NCBI GenBank assembly: GCA_030549775.1
Contig: CM060180.1
Location: 81,189,672-81,253,671 of the forward strand
Origin: Tamarix chinensis
Taxonomy: Eukaryota > Streptophyta > Magnoliopsida > Caryophyllales > Tamaricaceae
Reading direction: 5' to 3'
Length of the DNA stretch: 64,000 nt
Positions 12,801 to 26,728 of this stretch are shown in pieces. The position numbers and the translations under genes are program-made. Numbering within the stretch: position 1 is the stretch's first letter; each line of letters starts with the position of its first letter. The notes under the pieces are model-generated. The model worked only from the letters and a program-made list of their open reading frames with translations. It searched no databases and had not been told where the DNA came from.

Positions 12801-15800
12801 GAGAACTTATTAAATATAAACAAAATCATGTCTGTTTTACCAAAAGATAATCAAGCTGAAATTTTACACAAACAGATGAGATTAGCAAGTTTTTCTTTAA
12901 TCAAATGTGGATTAGCTTAATCATGCCTGTTATTATATAAGGAATTGAATGTCATTAATTAATTTGTCTAAGAAGTTTGTTAGTAACAGGATTTATTCTT
13001 TTATGTTATCATACGTTTTATCTAATTAAGATTTGTTAGAATTTTATTGTTATTATCTTTAGTTGATTACTATTCACGAATAAATATTCAGGTATGAACA
13101 GATGTGTGAACAGTAACTTAGTCATTAAGAGTTTATTATCATTCTAGGTTGTGTTATTTCTGTGTTAGTTATTTCTTTTACCTTAGGACGTATGAATTAG
13201 ATATTAGACATGTAGGCTTCATACCTTTTAGTGAGGAGGTTATGTATAAGGTGTTAACTGGCTATAAAAGCCCCATGTAATCATATGTTATAAATCATAG
13301 ACAATTTGAATAAAATTTAAGTTTTGATAAACTTTTCATTGTGTGAGATCCTTATCGTATTTATATTTTCCGTGTGACTTATAAACGAGAATTCTATCTT
13401 GATTAGTATAGCTAAGAGTGATAAATCATAATTAATAGTAGTTTGAGATTGTTTGGCATCCACATTCACATCCATAGCTACAACCCACACTAATGAACAC
13501 AATTTTATTTATTTCAGCTACAAATTAGCCCATTCACCAAAACCATCACTTACGCAACACATCAAATTAGTCTTGTAACCACATTTTGAAGATATTCAAA
13601 TTATTTCAACGCTAAAAAATTAGTTCAAGAATCAATCTTGATTCAATATTCATTCTTTTAATAAAATTCAACAAGGTATCTTTCTTCAAGATATAGATGT
13701 TGAACAAGCTACTGAGGCAATAAAAGATATTTATGTCATCTTAAAGGAATTGAATGAGCTCTAGAACGAATGCATCAAATGCTTAGAGATCATGTAGAAG
13801 ATCGTGAGAATCAAAGATTTGAATTTTTCATAAAAAGGTGCAATGTTGAAGGCAAGGTATGCAAAGTGATCATTAATAGTGAAAGTTGCATAAATATAAC
13901 TAACGAAGAGGTTGTCAAGAAGTTGAATTTATCATCAATGAGTCATCCAAAGGCAAGGAATTTAAGGTAACAAAACAAGTCTAGATCTCTTTTAAGATTG
14001 GTAACTATACCGATAATGTTCTAATGTGAAGCGTTACCTACGAACACGTCATATACAATTGGGGAGGCCATGGAAACATAATAGAAACATTACTCATGAT
14101 GCTGCAAAGTATGAGTATTTAGTTCTAAGGAAAAAGAAATACAACTTGAAGCCATTGTGTAACGATGACAAGAAACAGCCACAAGTATGTACCAAGGTTG
14201 AAAATTCAATGTTGAAGGAGCATGAAAATGCTAAAGCTATTAAAGAAGCAACGAATGATGTTCAAGAATGTGCCAAGAAAGATGAGAATATGTTCCAAAA
14301 AGAGAAAATTGTTGAGAAAGAATTTGAAGATAAGAAAAATGTGAAATCTTACAAAGTAGAGAACTTGATTTTGAAGTAAAATGAGGTTATAGTAGTTATG
14401 GAAGAGAAGAGTGTTTCTCATACATTAATTGTGAATGGATCTAAACAAGGGATGCAACTTACTCCAAGATCAAAGCTAAGAAAATTTTTGAAGGAGCCTA
14501 GGAGTTACTTTTCAACAAATGTACCAAAGATGTTATCAATCAAGGTGAGCCCAGATAAAGTAAAGTTCGAGGGCATATTCAAAGATACAAAGATGTATTA
14601 CACATTGAAGAGTTAATGAAGGGATTCAATAATATCTATGCAAAAGTCAAAAAGTGTTCAAGTGTTAGCATGCAAATTAAAGGATAAATTAAAAAGGAGA
14701 ATGATGCAAAAGCATGTCAGCACTTTAAAAATTATCTTATGAATCACATTAGAAAGAAGGATGATTTTGAGAAAACATATTTACCCGACAATACAAGTAT
14801 CATTGTAAAGCTTATTTAATCACGAGTCCAATACATTTTTTAGATCTCAATTTCTAATTTTCTGCACTAAAAGATAAGATGAAATTTTACACACAAACGA
14901 ATAAGATTAGCTAGTGAGTTTATCTTTAATCACACATGGATTAGCTTAATCAGGCCATTTATTATATTCAGATTTTCATGTCATTAGTTAATTTGTTTGC
15001 TTAATGATTAAGAAGCTTGTTAGAATTTTTCCATATTTTATGATGTATTTTATCTTACTCAGATTTTGTTAGGATTCGAACTTTATTATCTTTAGTTAGT
15101 AGCTATACACAAGTTACTATTCATGTCATAAACAATAAATTAGTTGATAAGAGTTTATTAACTAACTTTCTAGTTTGTTATTTCGGTAGTAGTTGAGTTT
15201 TAGTTTGTCATTTCTTTTACCTTAGGATGTGTAATTTAGATATTAGGCATGTAGGTTTTATCTTTAATTAGCTTAGCTTATCTTTTATTGATGAGGTTAT
15301 CTATAAGGGTATTAATTGGCTATAAAAGTCTCATGTAATCATATGTTATAAATCATCATGTTTATGTTTTCTATGTAAATCATTAAATTTAATTAAGATA
15401 ACCTTGTGATCATAATAGAGTGATAATTGAGAAACCTTTTCCGTGTGAGTTTAATTATAAATAGTTTGTGAGTGTTTGCCATTCACATACATAACCACAA
15501 CCCACGCCAACGAGCACAATTTTGTCTATTTCAACCAAAAATCAATCCATTCACCAAAGCCATTATTCTTGCAAAGCATTGTAAGGCACAAGGCACCGGA
15601 GGTTGGAGGCTTTTTCATAAGTGACATTGTTAAAGTGCCAAGATGCACAAGTCTCTATGGTACACACTTGACTAAAAATTAACTACTATGAGGTTTTAAT
15701 TTCATTAAAAAAAAACACACACTGCAATCAATATAGTAATTCCTTGTCTAGTTGGGAAGGAAAGGGGAAAAAGGTCAATAGACATAATTTTGGATGGACA

Positions 15801-18800
15801 AATAATGAATATATTTATTGTAGAGGGGAAAAAAACTATAATTAGTTATTTTTAGGGTTTATTTTCATAAACAACTAAATCTCATGTTGAGTAGGAAAAG
15901 GAGAGGAAAAAATGTCAGAGAAGAACAGATATAATTTTGAGCGAAAAGACATCATATTCTTAGCAATATCAAAAAGAAATATTATACTAGGTAATTTTGG
16001 CATATCACTTTGCCAAGGCACACCATTTATCTTATGCCCAAACTTTAGGATCCCTATCACCAAGGTATGACTTAGGCCTTTTCATACACTGCACCTTAAG
16101 AAAATAAAAAGAAATCTATCCATTACCGGTAAACTAAAATCAACCATCAAATGAGGAAACACGGAATAAAATGATCCTTCTTTACCCCAGGCATAACAAA
16201 AGTATCAGCAACTCGTGTCTAACTATTTTTCAAACTAATAGAAGATAGCTAACAAAGAATGTTTATTAAGAGGATAACACCAAAATTATCATTGGAAAGC
16301 TATCTGGGTCGGTGAACTACATGCAGATAGAAGCAAGTAATATATTAAATAAAGGTCACTAGTTACTCCACCATATAATGTTTGCAGGTCAGTCCATCAG
16401 ATATATTCACTTTCCTTATGTACCTCATTTATTAATTATTTTCAATTGTTATTCATTTTTCTATTTAGAAACTCAACAAGGCAAATAAGGAATACCTCAA
16501 TAAGTTTATTTTTCAGTTAGATACCATGATTTATTAACAACTTTTCGCCATCACTTTTCTATTTAGGTGCCACGAAATTTGGCCTAATTCCACTTGGATA
16601 CAAAATATTCCAAAAAATTACATTTGTGTATCATGTGATTATAATTTATTTTCGTATAGCACCATCCTATGAATGTTTATATATTACTTAAATGATAAAA
16701 TTACATATTTTTAAGCTAACTGGAAAATTCAGAGTCTTTTGGAATTTTCTAGAATTTTTCTTTGGAAAGATAAAATATCGAATTTTAAAACAAAATTCAA
16801 AAAAAATAGCATATTCCAAAAAAAATCTAATGATTCAAATAATCTCAATTTGGGTTAGGAAAAATATTTGATATTAAATGCTTCAAGACTAAAAACATTG
16901 ATAGAGATGAATCCAACGTAAAAATAAATTTAAAAAATATGAGATTACATTTGACTTAATTTGTGCATCATGTGATTAAAATTTATATTTCTATAGCGCC
17001 ATCCTATGAATGTTTATATATCACTTAAATGATAAAATTACATATTTTTTAAGCTAATTGGAAAATTTCTGAATCTTTTGAACATTTTTTAATTACAATA
17101 TCAAATTTTATAACAGAATTCAAAAACAAAAATAGCATATTCCAAAAAAAAATCAAATGATTCAAATAATCTCAATTCCAGTTAGGAAAAATATTTGATA
17201 TTAAATATCTCAAGGATAAAAACCTTAATAAAGATGAATCCGACATAAAAATAAATTTAATATATATGGTACTTACATGGAGTTGCATAACACTGAACAC
17301 ATGAGGTATCTAAAAGGAATAAGGTCAAATATCAAGGTATATCACAAATGATGTTAGTTTGATAATTTTTTTAACCCTAACAATATGGAACAAAGAGGTT
17401 ATATTACAAAGAAATTAGTTTAACATTTGATAGATATTAAATGAAGTATAAATTATGCTTTCAATGATTTACTTAATAAATAAATAAATAACCTTCATAA
17501 GGTCAACAAATCAGGAGATTCAACTTGTGCATATATCTACTATACAAAAAATATGGTAGAAAAATGAAGTTTAACTATCATGTTAAACAATATATTATAA
17601 CTTTAGTATTTTTGATAAATTTAGTGATAGACATTGCAGATTATAATTGAAGAATTTCTAAGAATTAACTACTCTTCTATAAATTATGGGCAACTAGATT
17701 ACTATATTTAACTGATTTGAAATTTTAAAAAAATCCATATAGAGGGGAGAGAGAGAGAGAGAGAGATAGAACATTAATATTAAGACAACTGATATTCAAG
17801 TAACATGGTGCAAAGAAGAATCCTATAGTTAATATATTATTACATATTCTTTTAAGATATGATAGTTTGTAGGAAAAAAAATACTTAATTATTAATTTGA
17901 AAACATACATTTTAAGTATAATTCTATATGTCAAGCTATAATATTTGAATATGAAAAGAAATTGATATTAAAAAAATTGAGATTTTCGTTAAATACATAC
18001 ATGGAGAGAGGGAGGGAGAGAGAGAGAGAGAGAGAATAAGCAAGTAAACGTGTGTAATACCCCAATCCTAAAGTTTTGAGTGAGGCGCGTCCATGGCTAG
18101 AAAGAAGAAATCTCCTTCCTTGGATGTTAATCAATTGTGCTCGGCTCTTGGTTCAAAGACTGTTGACAGTCCTTCGCGTGGGATTGGTTCTCAAAGCCAA
18201 AAATGCCTAGAATCATAGCAGGAGATTTCACAAGGAGAATTACATCCTGTGCCATTTGAGGATGCATTGTTTGATGTTGATATTACCTCTTCTGGTATGC
18301 ATCAGACTTTGCTGGATTTTAATAGGGCTGATACTGGTTTTTTGAGCTGCCTGGCAGAGGAGAACCTTAATCTTGATAAGATGATGCCAATTGAAAAACC
18401 TAATGCTGCGCCCCCTATGGTTGACATGAAAAAATCAGAATAGGATCGATTAGAGGTTTGTTTCCCTAGTGAAGGACCCTTCAAGGGGATATTTTGGTTG
18501 GTAACCGAAATCCTAATCAAGGTGAACAATTATCATACATTCCCCCATCAATGGATAAAGGACAGATTGCTGTTAAGCTGGACTTGAAACAGAAGCCAAT
18601 TTATGGGTAAATACCTTGGTGGGATATGTGTTTGGAAACTCTCCTACTTATAACCAGATTTGTAGATATGTGTGTATGCATTGGAGATTGGTTCCTTTTC
18701 CAAAAGTACTACTTCATGCTTCGGGTTATTTTCTTTCTAAGGTCAATAAGGAAGATATGAAATTTATCCTGAACAGCATTCGACATGTTTTAATAGATCT

Positions 18801-21800
18801 TTTGTGTTGACGCTTTGGCATAGGAAGATGAAGATTGATATGAATAAGATGCAAGTTGTGCTTTTATGGATCAAATTCCTAGACTTGACTCTTGAATACT
18901 AGGCTAAGAGATTGTTGAGCAGAATTGAAAGTGATACTAGGCTAAGAGTTTGCATGGATTCCATAACTGTAACCAGGGAACAAGTGTTCTTCCCTAGGGT
19001 GCCGGTTGAGATAGATGTCAAGAAACCCCTACTGGATTCCTTGTTTATTGTTGATCCAAAGGGGGGACAGATTACTCAAGGAATTCTGTATGATTGAAAG
19101 CCTAACTACAACTATTTTTGTGATATGTTTGACCATGATGTACTTAGTGGTAAGAGAAATAAATTCAACAATAAAACCCCCACTAATGGAGTAGAATGGG
19201 TTACAGTGAGGGACCATTGGAAAGGTAAGGAGATTGCTCCAGACAAAGACAATGATGGGGTAGGTGCTGCTAGTGTACAACCAACTGGTGACACTTACAA
19301 CTTGAGGAATAGAAGATTCTATCTCACAGCAACCTCAAAAGGGGTCTAATGCTGATAATTTGTCTAAGCAACCTCAAATAGGGCCTAATAAATCACATAC
19401 TTAACTAATTAGGGCTTTTAAGGAGCCAAGCCAACTCCTCCGCCCTTTCAAGCGAAGATAGGTTTGAGGCAGGGGGATCCTCTCTCCCCCTACTTATTTG
19501 TCATCGTCATGGACTATCTGACCAGATGTCTTAAACATCTTTGGACAAATGATCTTTTCAAAGGCCATCCTAGAGGCAGAGCTTTGAAGATAATAAACCT
19601 GAGTTTTGCGGATGACATCCTCTTGTTCTGCCATGGTGATTTGAAAAGTGCAAAGTGTCTTAAGTATGTGCTTAGTCATTTCTCTGGGCTCTTTGGCTTG
19701 ATCTTAAACCCTCAGAAATGTACTGTCTATTTTGGTCGTGTGCCGCCTGATGTTAAAAGGTCAATTGCTGATCTCCTGGGATTCCAGGAAGGTGCTCTCC
19801 CCATTACTTGCCTTGGTCTGCCTTTAACCTCTTCCAGAATGTCCGCTACTTTGCTCCAGCCTATGTTGGAAAAGGCAACGACGCAACTCAAGCACTTGAG
19901 CACTATTTACTTATCTTATGTGGGGAGGTTACAGCTTATCAAGTTAGTTTTGTTTAGCATTCAATTATATTTTAGCCAGGTGATTCTTTTACCATCAAAG
20001 GTCCTCCATCAATTTGTGAGCCTCTGCCAGAATTTTCTTTGGTCGGGGAAGGTGCATGTTAAAAGAAGATCCCTGGTTTCTTGGGAACAGATTTGTCGCC
20101 CAAAGGCAGAGGGTGGTCTTGGTCTACTTAACCTAGGGATTTGGAACCTGTGTGCTTTGGGTAAGCTGCTCTGGAATATTGCTACTAAGAAGGATTCGTT
20201 ATGGGTGAAATGGATTCATACTGTTTACCTCAAGAATATAAGTGTGTGGGAGTACAATCCCACTGCTCATACCTCTTGGTTGTTTCAAAGAATCTTTCTT
20301 GTACGATCTCAGCTACAAAGTTTTATGCAGTTTAGATGGTTAAATAGTTACCTTGAGTATAGTATCAAAGCTGCTAATGATGATGTGCGCCCCAGACAGG
20401 CTAACCAAAGGTGGTCCAAGATTGTGCGGCACTCTCTAAAATCTGCCAAGATACAGTTTCCTTCTCTGGCTGGCGTTTAGAGACAAATTGATGACTAAAG
20501 CTAGACTTTGGGAGACTAGTATGGATGTATCGGAGCAGTGCGTGTTTTGCCAGCATGGTCTACAAACTCGGGACCATTTATTTGTCCACTGCCCCATTAC
20601 AACTGAAATATGGTGGAAAATTCGAAGAATTGCGGGCAGAAGGGACACTATCCAAAGGTGGCAACAGGAGGTGTAGTCTCTGTTGAAAAGGTCCAGACAA
20701 AATAGTAAAAAAAAACAAATCCTGGGAGCTCTTTTTTCATCTTATATTGCAAATGTATGGTATGAGAGGAACTTGAGAGTTTTTGAAAATTGTAGTAGGG
20801 ATGTTGCTAGTATCGTCAAGCTATTGTCTTAGCTGTAGCTAGACGTTTAATGCACCCACATTATAAGGCTAAATTCCAAAAGTAGGCTAGTCTAGTTGAT
20901 AGTCTGGTATGTTGATACTCATGATTGTAATCACCCTTCTTTCGTAAGTAATAAAATTTCTTACTTATCGAAAAAAAAAGGAGACGCCAACTCGCTTATT
21001 TGGACTCGGCTCATTAAGAGCTCAACTCGACTTGCTTATTTAACTAAACAAGCATAAAAATAAGGCTTGAGCTAAACTCGTTTATTCAAGCTTGAGCATA
21101 AAAAAATTAGGTTCGGGTTGGCTTATAGCGCAAAATCTCATGAACTCGACTCGTTTACCACAAAAGCTCACGATTCAGTTCGTTAAAAGCTCGGCTCATT
21201 TATCTTGAGCTTCATTTTTATGCTTGTTTATTAAACGAGTTGAACCCAAGCCTACCCCAACTAGGTTCAACTCGGCTCGTTAACAGCCTTAGTACTAATT
21301 AATGAGGGGCTTGAAAATTCAGTGGAGAATATTGATCTTGTTCCATTTTTTGAGGTAAGAATTATGACAAGAGCTGGTTTAGAGTCTTTTCAAAAGCAAT
21401 ATGCAGGGAAAGGTGCTCAACATACTGAACTTTGCGGACATGCTTAGTACATGGAATATACAAGGATTAATTAAAACTTCCAAGCATAAAGAAGTTAGTC
21501 ATTTTTGTAGTACTTATGCTCTATACTTAGTATGTTTTTTGAAGACTAGAATGAGAGGATAAATGTGTAGGTGTTTTAAATAAAGTCAAGAGAGGATGTG
21601 ACATTATTAATAACTACTCCCATCACTTTAATGGTAAAATTTGGGTCACTTGGGACCCTAATGTGTGATGCATTACAGCCATTAATATGTGCAATCAAAT
21701 GATACTTTATGAAACTAATCATTTACCTAGTAGGCTTATATTTTCTATTAGTTTTATTTATGCTCTGAACAGTGAGGTTGAGAGGAGAAGGCTATGGAAT

Positions 21801-24800
21801 TGGCTAAAATAGTATAGAATCCGGGGAGCCCCTTTGGATTCTCATAGGGGATTTCAATATTGTCCATTCTTCTAGTGAAAAGTTTCAAGGTGATGTACCA
21901 ACCACCACTAACATGCAAGATTTTCAGGATTGTTGTTTGGATTTGCGTTTGAGAGATTTATAAGGTCAAGGTTGTTTCTATACTTGGTCCAATAAAAGAG
22001 GAGGAGATGATGAAGTTATGCGCAAATTGGACAGAGCATTAGTCAACTTGGAGTGATTGGAATATTTTCCTTCTTTAGTGGTTGAGTTTCTTAGTCCTTT
22101 GGTGTCAGATCACGCCCCAGTGGTTGTAAATTTCCAACTGCCAGCTATAAATGGAAAGAAGACTTTCCATTTCTCCCATTTTTGGACTAAGGATGAAGCT
22201 TTTTTACCTTCGGTTCATACAGCTTGGCAATAATAACTGCAAGGGAATTATTTCCTTAGGATTTATTCTAGGTTGCAAGCTCTTATGAAAGACCTAAAGA
22301 TGCTGAATCAGGATACATTTGGCTCTTTATCTTAGGAAGTTGTTGTAAGAGATGAGAATGAAATGCTAAGTGATCCTTTAAATACTAGAAACAGGGATCA
22401 GCTCAAGGTTCTTGAAAGAAAGTATGGCCATTTGTTGCATTGTGAGGAGATGTTTCTAAGAAAAAAAAAATACTTGCATTCATTGATTGAATTGTGGTGA
22501 CTCAAATCATAAGTTATTCTATGCTTGAGTGAACGAGAGACAAAAGAGGAAGACCGTAGCCTTCTTACTTGATGAGCCTGGCTAAGAAGAGATAGGTTCC
22601 AAGTAAATTCAAGGAGCCTTCATTGAATATTTTAAAAATATTTTAGGCACTGATTCTCCCTCAATTGGCTAGATCAACCCAATTCTGATGGAAGGATCTT
22701 TACCAAATGATCAGCAAACATACCTGATGCTCCAGTTTCAAAAGAAAAGGTTAAAGCAGCTATATTTTCAGTTGGTGACACTAAGGCACCTGGGGTTGAT
22801 AGTTTTACAGCTGGTTTCTTCAAGAAAAACGAGGAATAATTGGTGATGAAATATTTAAGGCTGTGACAGAATTCTTTGTTGCATGTTTCTTTCCTAGGAA
22901 GGTACATGTAACCTCTTTAACCTTCATTCCTAAGAAGCCAAATCTGCAAAAATATGTTTTACCATGCTTTACAATATTATTTGAAAGACCTTAACGCAGA
23001 GAATGTAAAATATTATGCACCCAATTATTAATTTTACGCAGGCTACTTTCATTAAGGGAAGAAGTATTGGTGAGAATGTATTGTTGGCTCATGAGTTGAT
23101 ACGTAAATATACTTGTAAAGGGTATTGTCGAGATGCATGTTAAAGTTAACCGGAGTTTTCTTCAGAACCTCTTGCTATTGTGTTGGTTTCCCTATCAATT
23201 TGTTAAAATGATTATGGGATGTTTGGACATGGTTTCATTCTCCATTCTTTGTAATGGTGTGTTGACTCCTCCCTTTTAAGGCTAAGAGAGGTTTGAGACG
23301 GGGTGATCCTCTCTCTCCTTATCATTTTTTCATTGTCATGGACTATATTTCTAGATGTCTAAAACCCATATGGTCTGAGGGATCTTTCAAAGGACGCCGT
23401 CAATGATTGTTAGCCTAAGTGCTGATAATGACATTCTTCTCTTTTTCCATAGTGACTAATAAAGCGTGAAGTATCTATTGGATGTGATTCAGCATTTTTA
23501 TGGGCTATATGGACTAACCCTCAATTCCCATAAACACACGATCTATTTTGGTGGTGTGGAGCCAATTGAGAGAAGATCAATAACTGATTTGTTGGGTTTC
23601 CAAGAAAGTGCATTTCCTATCACTTACCTTGGTTTGCCATTAACCTCATCAAGGGTTTCTTTTCGCCTTCTCCGACCTATTTTGGAAAAGGCAATGCTAG
23701 ACTGAGACATTGGAGCATATTCCAACTTTCTTATGCCAGAAGGTTACAACTTATCAAATTGGTGTTATTCAGTTTGCAATTATATTACAGTCAAGTTATT
23801 CTTTTACCAAGAAAGATTTTTCATTAGTTTGTGAGTCACCATAGGAACTTCTTGTGGTCGGAAAAGATGCATGGTAGCAAGAGCTCTTGTTTCTTGAGAA
23901 CAACTTTGTTTCCCTAAGGAGAAGGGTGGTCTTAGTTAACTTAACCCAGGTGTTTGGAATCAATGTGTGGGTAAACTTCTTGGGCATATTGCTCAAGAAA
24001 GATTCATTATGGGTTATATGGGTTCATGCAGTCTATCTTAAACATACGAGTCTATGCGATTACACTCCCACTACATACACTTCATGGCTTTTTCATAAAA
24101 TTCTTCTTGTAAGAATAGGGTAACAGAGCTTTATACAGTATAGATTGTAGAATGGTTATCTTGATGACAATATCAAAATAGCTTGTGTGACAATCCCACT
24201 ACATACTCTTCTTGTAAAGATGTGAGACCAAGGTAAGATAAACAAAGGCGGCCAAACTTGTGTGGCACCCCCTCAATTTGCCTAAGTTTCTTCTATGGCT
24301 GGCCTTAAGAGACAGAATGATGACTAAAGCTAAACTTGACGAAATTGGCATTAGTGTGAATGATCGATGTATGTATTACCAACATCAAACTAAAGCTAGG
24401 GATCACTTATTCATCCACTTCCTTTTCACGGTTGAAATCAGGAGGAAAATTAGACAAATGTCGGTAAGGTGAGATAGCATTCAAGGTTGGTAGCAGGAGA
24501 TCAATACTTTGGTGATGAAGAAGTAGGTCCTAAGAGCTTTATTTGTGTCCTTTATTGCAAATGTTTGGTATGAAACAAATATGTGAATCTTTGAGAATCG
24601 AAATAGAGATTTCCCTTCTCTTGTCAACGCAATTGTCATATCTGTAGTTGGAAGATTGCTACACCCACATTTTAAGGCTAAATTTCATAAGTGGGTTAGT
24701 ATGGTTGATTGTATAGTTTGATGGTTCTATTTGGTTGTAACAACTCATTTTCATAGGTCATAAAAATCCCACTTATAGCAATATATATATATATATATAA

Positions 24801-26697
24801 TATCAAAATCTAACATTCTAGACAATATATAATAGACTCCATCAAAGTGAATTTTATATTATTCTTTTCGATATTAAATGGAGGACCACTTCCATTTAGC
24901 ACAAGATTATACATTCAAATCAAGAAATTGTCACCTCTAGAAATTTATTATTCATGCTCTCTAGTCATATGCCTTTAAGATGGAATCAAATATAGGATTT
25001 CTAGGGCTCCGAAAGCAAAAGATATTTATAAAAAAAAAAAAAATCTCAAAGTGTGTTTCTCCCCTCTATTACCACAAAAACCCCACCCCCCGAAACTATC
25101 ATACTAAGCTTTTGTAACACTCCAACCTAACATTGCCCGTAAGCAATTACTCAAAAAAGGCACCTGAAATACCCTAAAAATCCTAATTTAGGAAATTATG
25201 ATAAAATAGGGATTTATTAAGAAAATTAAATATATATATTGTTTTATTAAAATTAGGGGAGAAATTAAGACAAAAAAGGAGGAAAATAATGAAGAATTTA
25301 ATCAGGAAAGATTAGGATATTTTGCTAATTAAAATAGAATTTAGGAAAAAATTAACCAAAATATCCTAAATTAATATAAAAATGAATTTAATTATTATTT
25401 TACAAATTTGTATTATTTTGAAATATTTTGGTATTACCCCAACCAACCTATTTTTCCTTTTTCCTTTTTTCCTTCCTTTTTCCTTTTTCCTTTTTCTTTC
25501 CTCTTTTTCTCCTTTCTCCCTTTCTTCCCCCCTTCTTCCCCAAACTGGGCCTGCCCCCCCCCTCACGGCCCAACCTTCCCCTCCCTCTCCTCTCCCCCGC
25601 ACGACCCAGCCTGCCATTCTTTTTTTTTCTTTTTTCCCCCCTTGGCCAACCAGTTCTCCCCCTCATTTTTCTTTCTTTTCTTTTTCCCCCAAACCGGCCG
25701 GCCAACTTGTCTTCTTCTTCCTCCCTTCTCCCCCGTCCCCGAGTTGCAAGTCAGCCTACAACTATCGCAGTCCTTCCTTCTACCGACTTGCACCTCTCTC
25801 TCTCCCCCCATCCTTTTCCTTTCCCTTACCAACCTCGACCTGCATGTACCCTTCCCACGCGTGCCCCTTCTCTTTTCCTTTTCTCCTCCCTGACCGAACC
25901 TACACCTGCAAAATTGCAAGCTCATACCGGCCTAACCCTACCTCACCTGCCCCCTTATCCTCTTCCCCCTTTGTCTTATCTTCCCTACAATGGCCTATAA
26001 ATACCCTTTACCGACCCCATTTGACCCTCTTTACTATGCCTAGAAAATTCCAATATCCTTGCGCCACCATCGCTTCAGATGTCGTCGCGCAACATCGCCG
26101 CCCAAAACACAATCCAAACTCTCCCCTACATTACCCTCCACCGAACCATACCACTCACCACCCCTGGTTTCCCCTACACGAGCCACCCCAACCGTGTAAA
26201 GTTGGCTACTCGACCTGCCAGTTTGCACCCATCGCCGCCCTTCTCGCCGCCGTGCGCCACCTCCTCCACTGTAATCACCGCCTCTCCTACCACCCAATCC
26301 ACTCAACAAAGCCTCTCCTACCTTCCTTTCTCCCTTTATCCCTCTCCTTCATCCTTCCTCCTTCTCCATCACCTTCGGCCACCACAACCATCACCACCTA
26401 TGCCACCAACCTTGTTGCGCCGCCACCACCACTCCAACCCTCTCAACCCAGAGAGTCCACCACAACCACCATCTCATTCTCTCTCTTTTACCCTAAAAGG
26501 CTACCTGTCCAACCCTCCACTTCCTCCGCCGCCACTGCCGCCGCCGCCACCTAGCTTCCACCACCACTAGGTTAGGCCCTAACCTTCCTAGCCCTTAAGT
26601 ATAATTAGTGTAATTATTATTCTATTTTATTAGTGTTGTTGTTGTTATTATTATTATTAACATTGACGTTACTAGTGTTATTATTACTATTATTAGA

Positions 26698-26728
<31 letters not shown>

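Larger units (their letters stand above)
19412..21293. mobile_element. hAT-like MITE split by a LINE (19412-19437 and 20980-21293)
   Basis: The outer flanks are ACTAATTA at 19404-19411 and at 21294-21301, a perfect 8-bp duplication. The left end GGGCTTTTAAGGAGCCAAG pairs with the right end read on the other strand, AGGCTGTTAACGAGCCGAG. The interior is built of ACTCGGCTC/GAGCTCAACTCG-like units on both strands. Without the LINE it is about 325 bp. An 8-bp duplication and GC-rich imperfect inverted ends fit a hAT MITE. The exact edge is uncertain by 1-3 bp because of an AGT next to the right copy. Confidence 0.8.
18063..24780 (+). mobile_element. LINE copy A: old, heavily mutated full-length LINE, interrupted
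   Basis: Antisense to the gene. The first part, 18063-19403, has the leader TTTTGAGTGAGG and ORF1 from ATGGCTAGAAAGAAG at 18093 (same MARKKKSPS start as copy D) with several stops. Its knuckle is broken (an Asn and a Tyr precede FCDMFDH). The second part, 21302-24780, resumes with the ORF1 end ([14 protein letters not shown], matching copy [12 protein letters not shown]). ORF2 then starts at 21440 ([24 protein letters not shown]) and runs through decayed RT to a 3' tail near 24780 followed by (AT)n. Between the parts lie two later insertions. Clearly a pseudogene; no target duplication found. Confidence 0.88.

Noticed and set aside
14026..14379. Charged 117-residue frame, perhaps a host gene
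   Set aside because: It begins with the post-protease segment of the gypsy remnant and sits between its LTRs; it is transposon debris.
18249..18443. Short frames at 18.2-19.3 kb as host genes
   Set aside because: They match LINE ORF1 of copy D in order and orientation, with stops.
25382..26554. A 390-residue plus-strand open frame
   Set aside because: It lies in a pyrimidine-rich block in which all three frames are open; the product is Pro/Ser/Leu low complexity with no domain.
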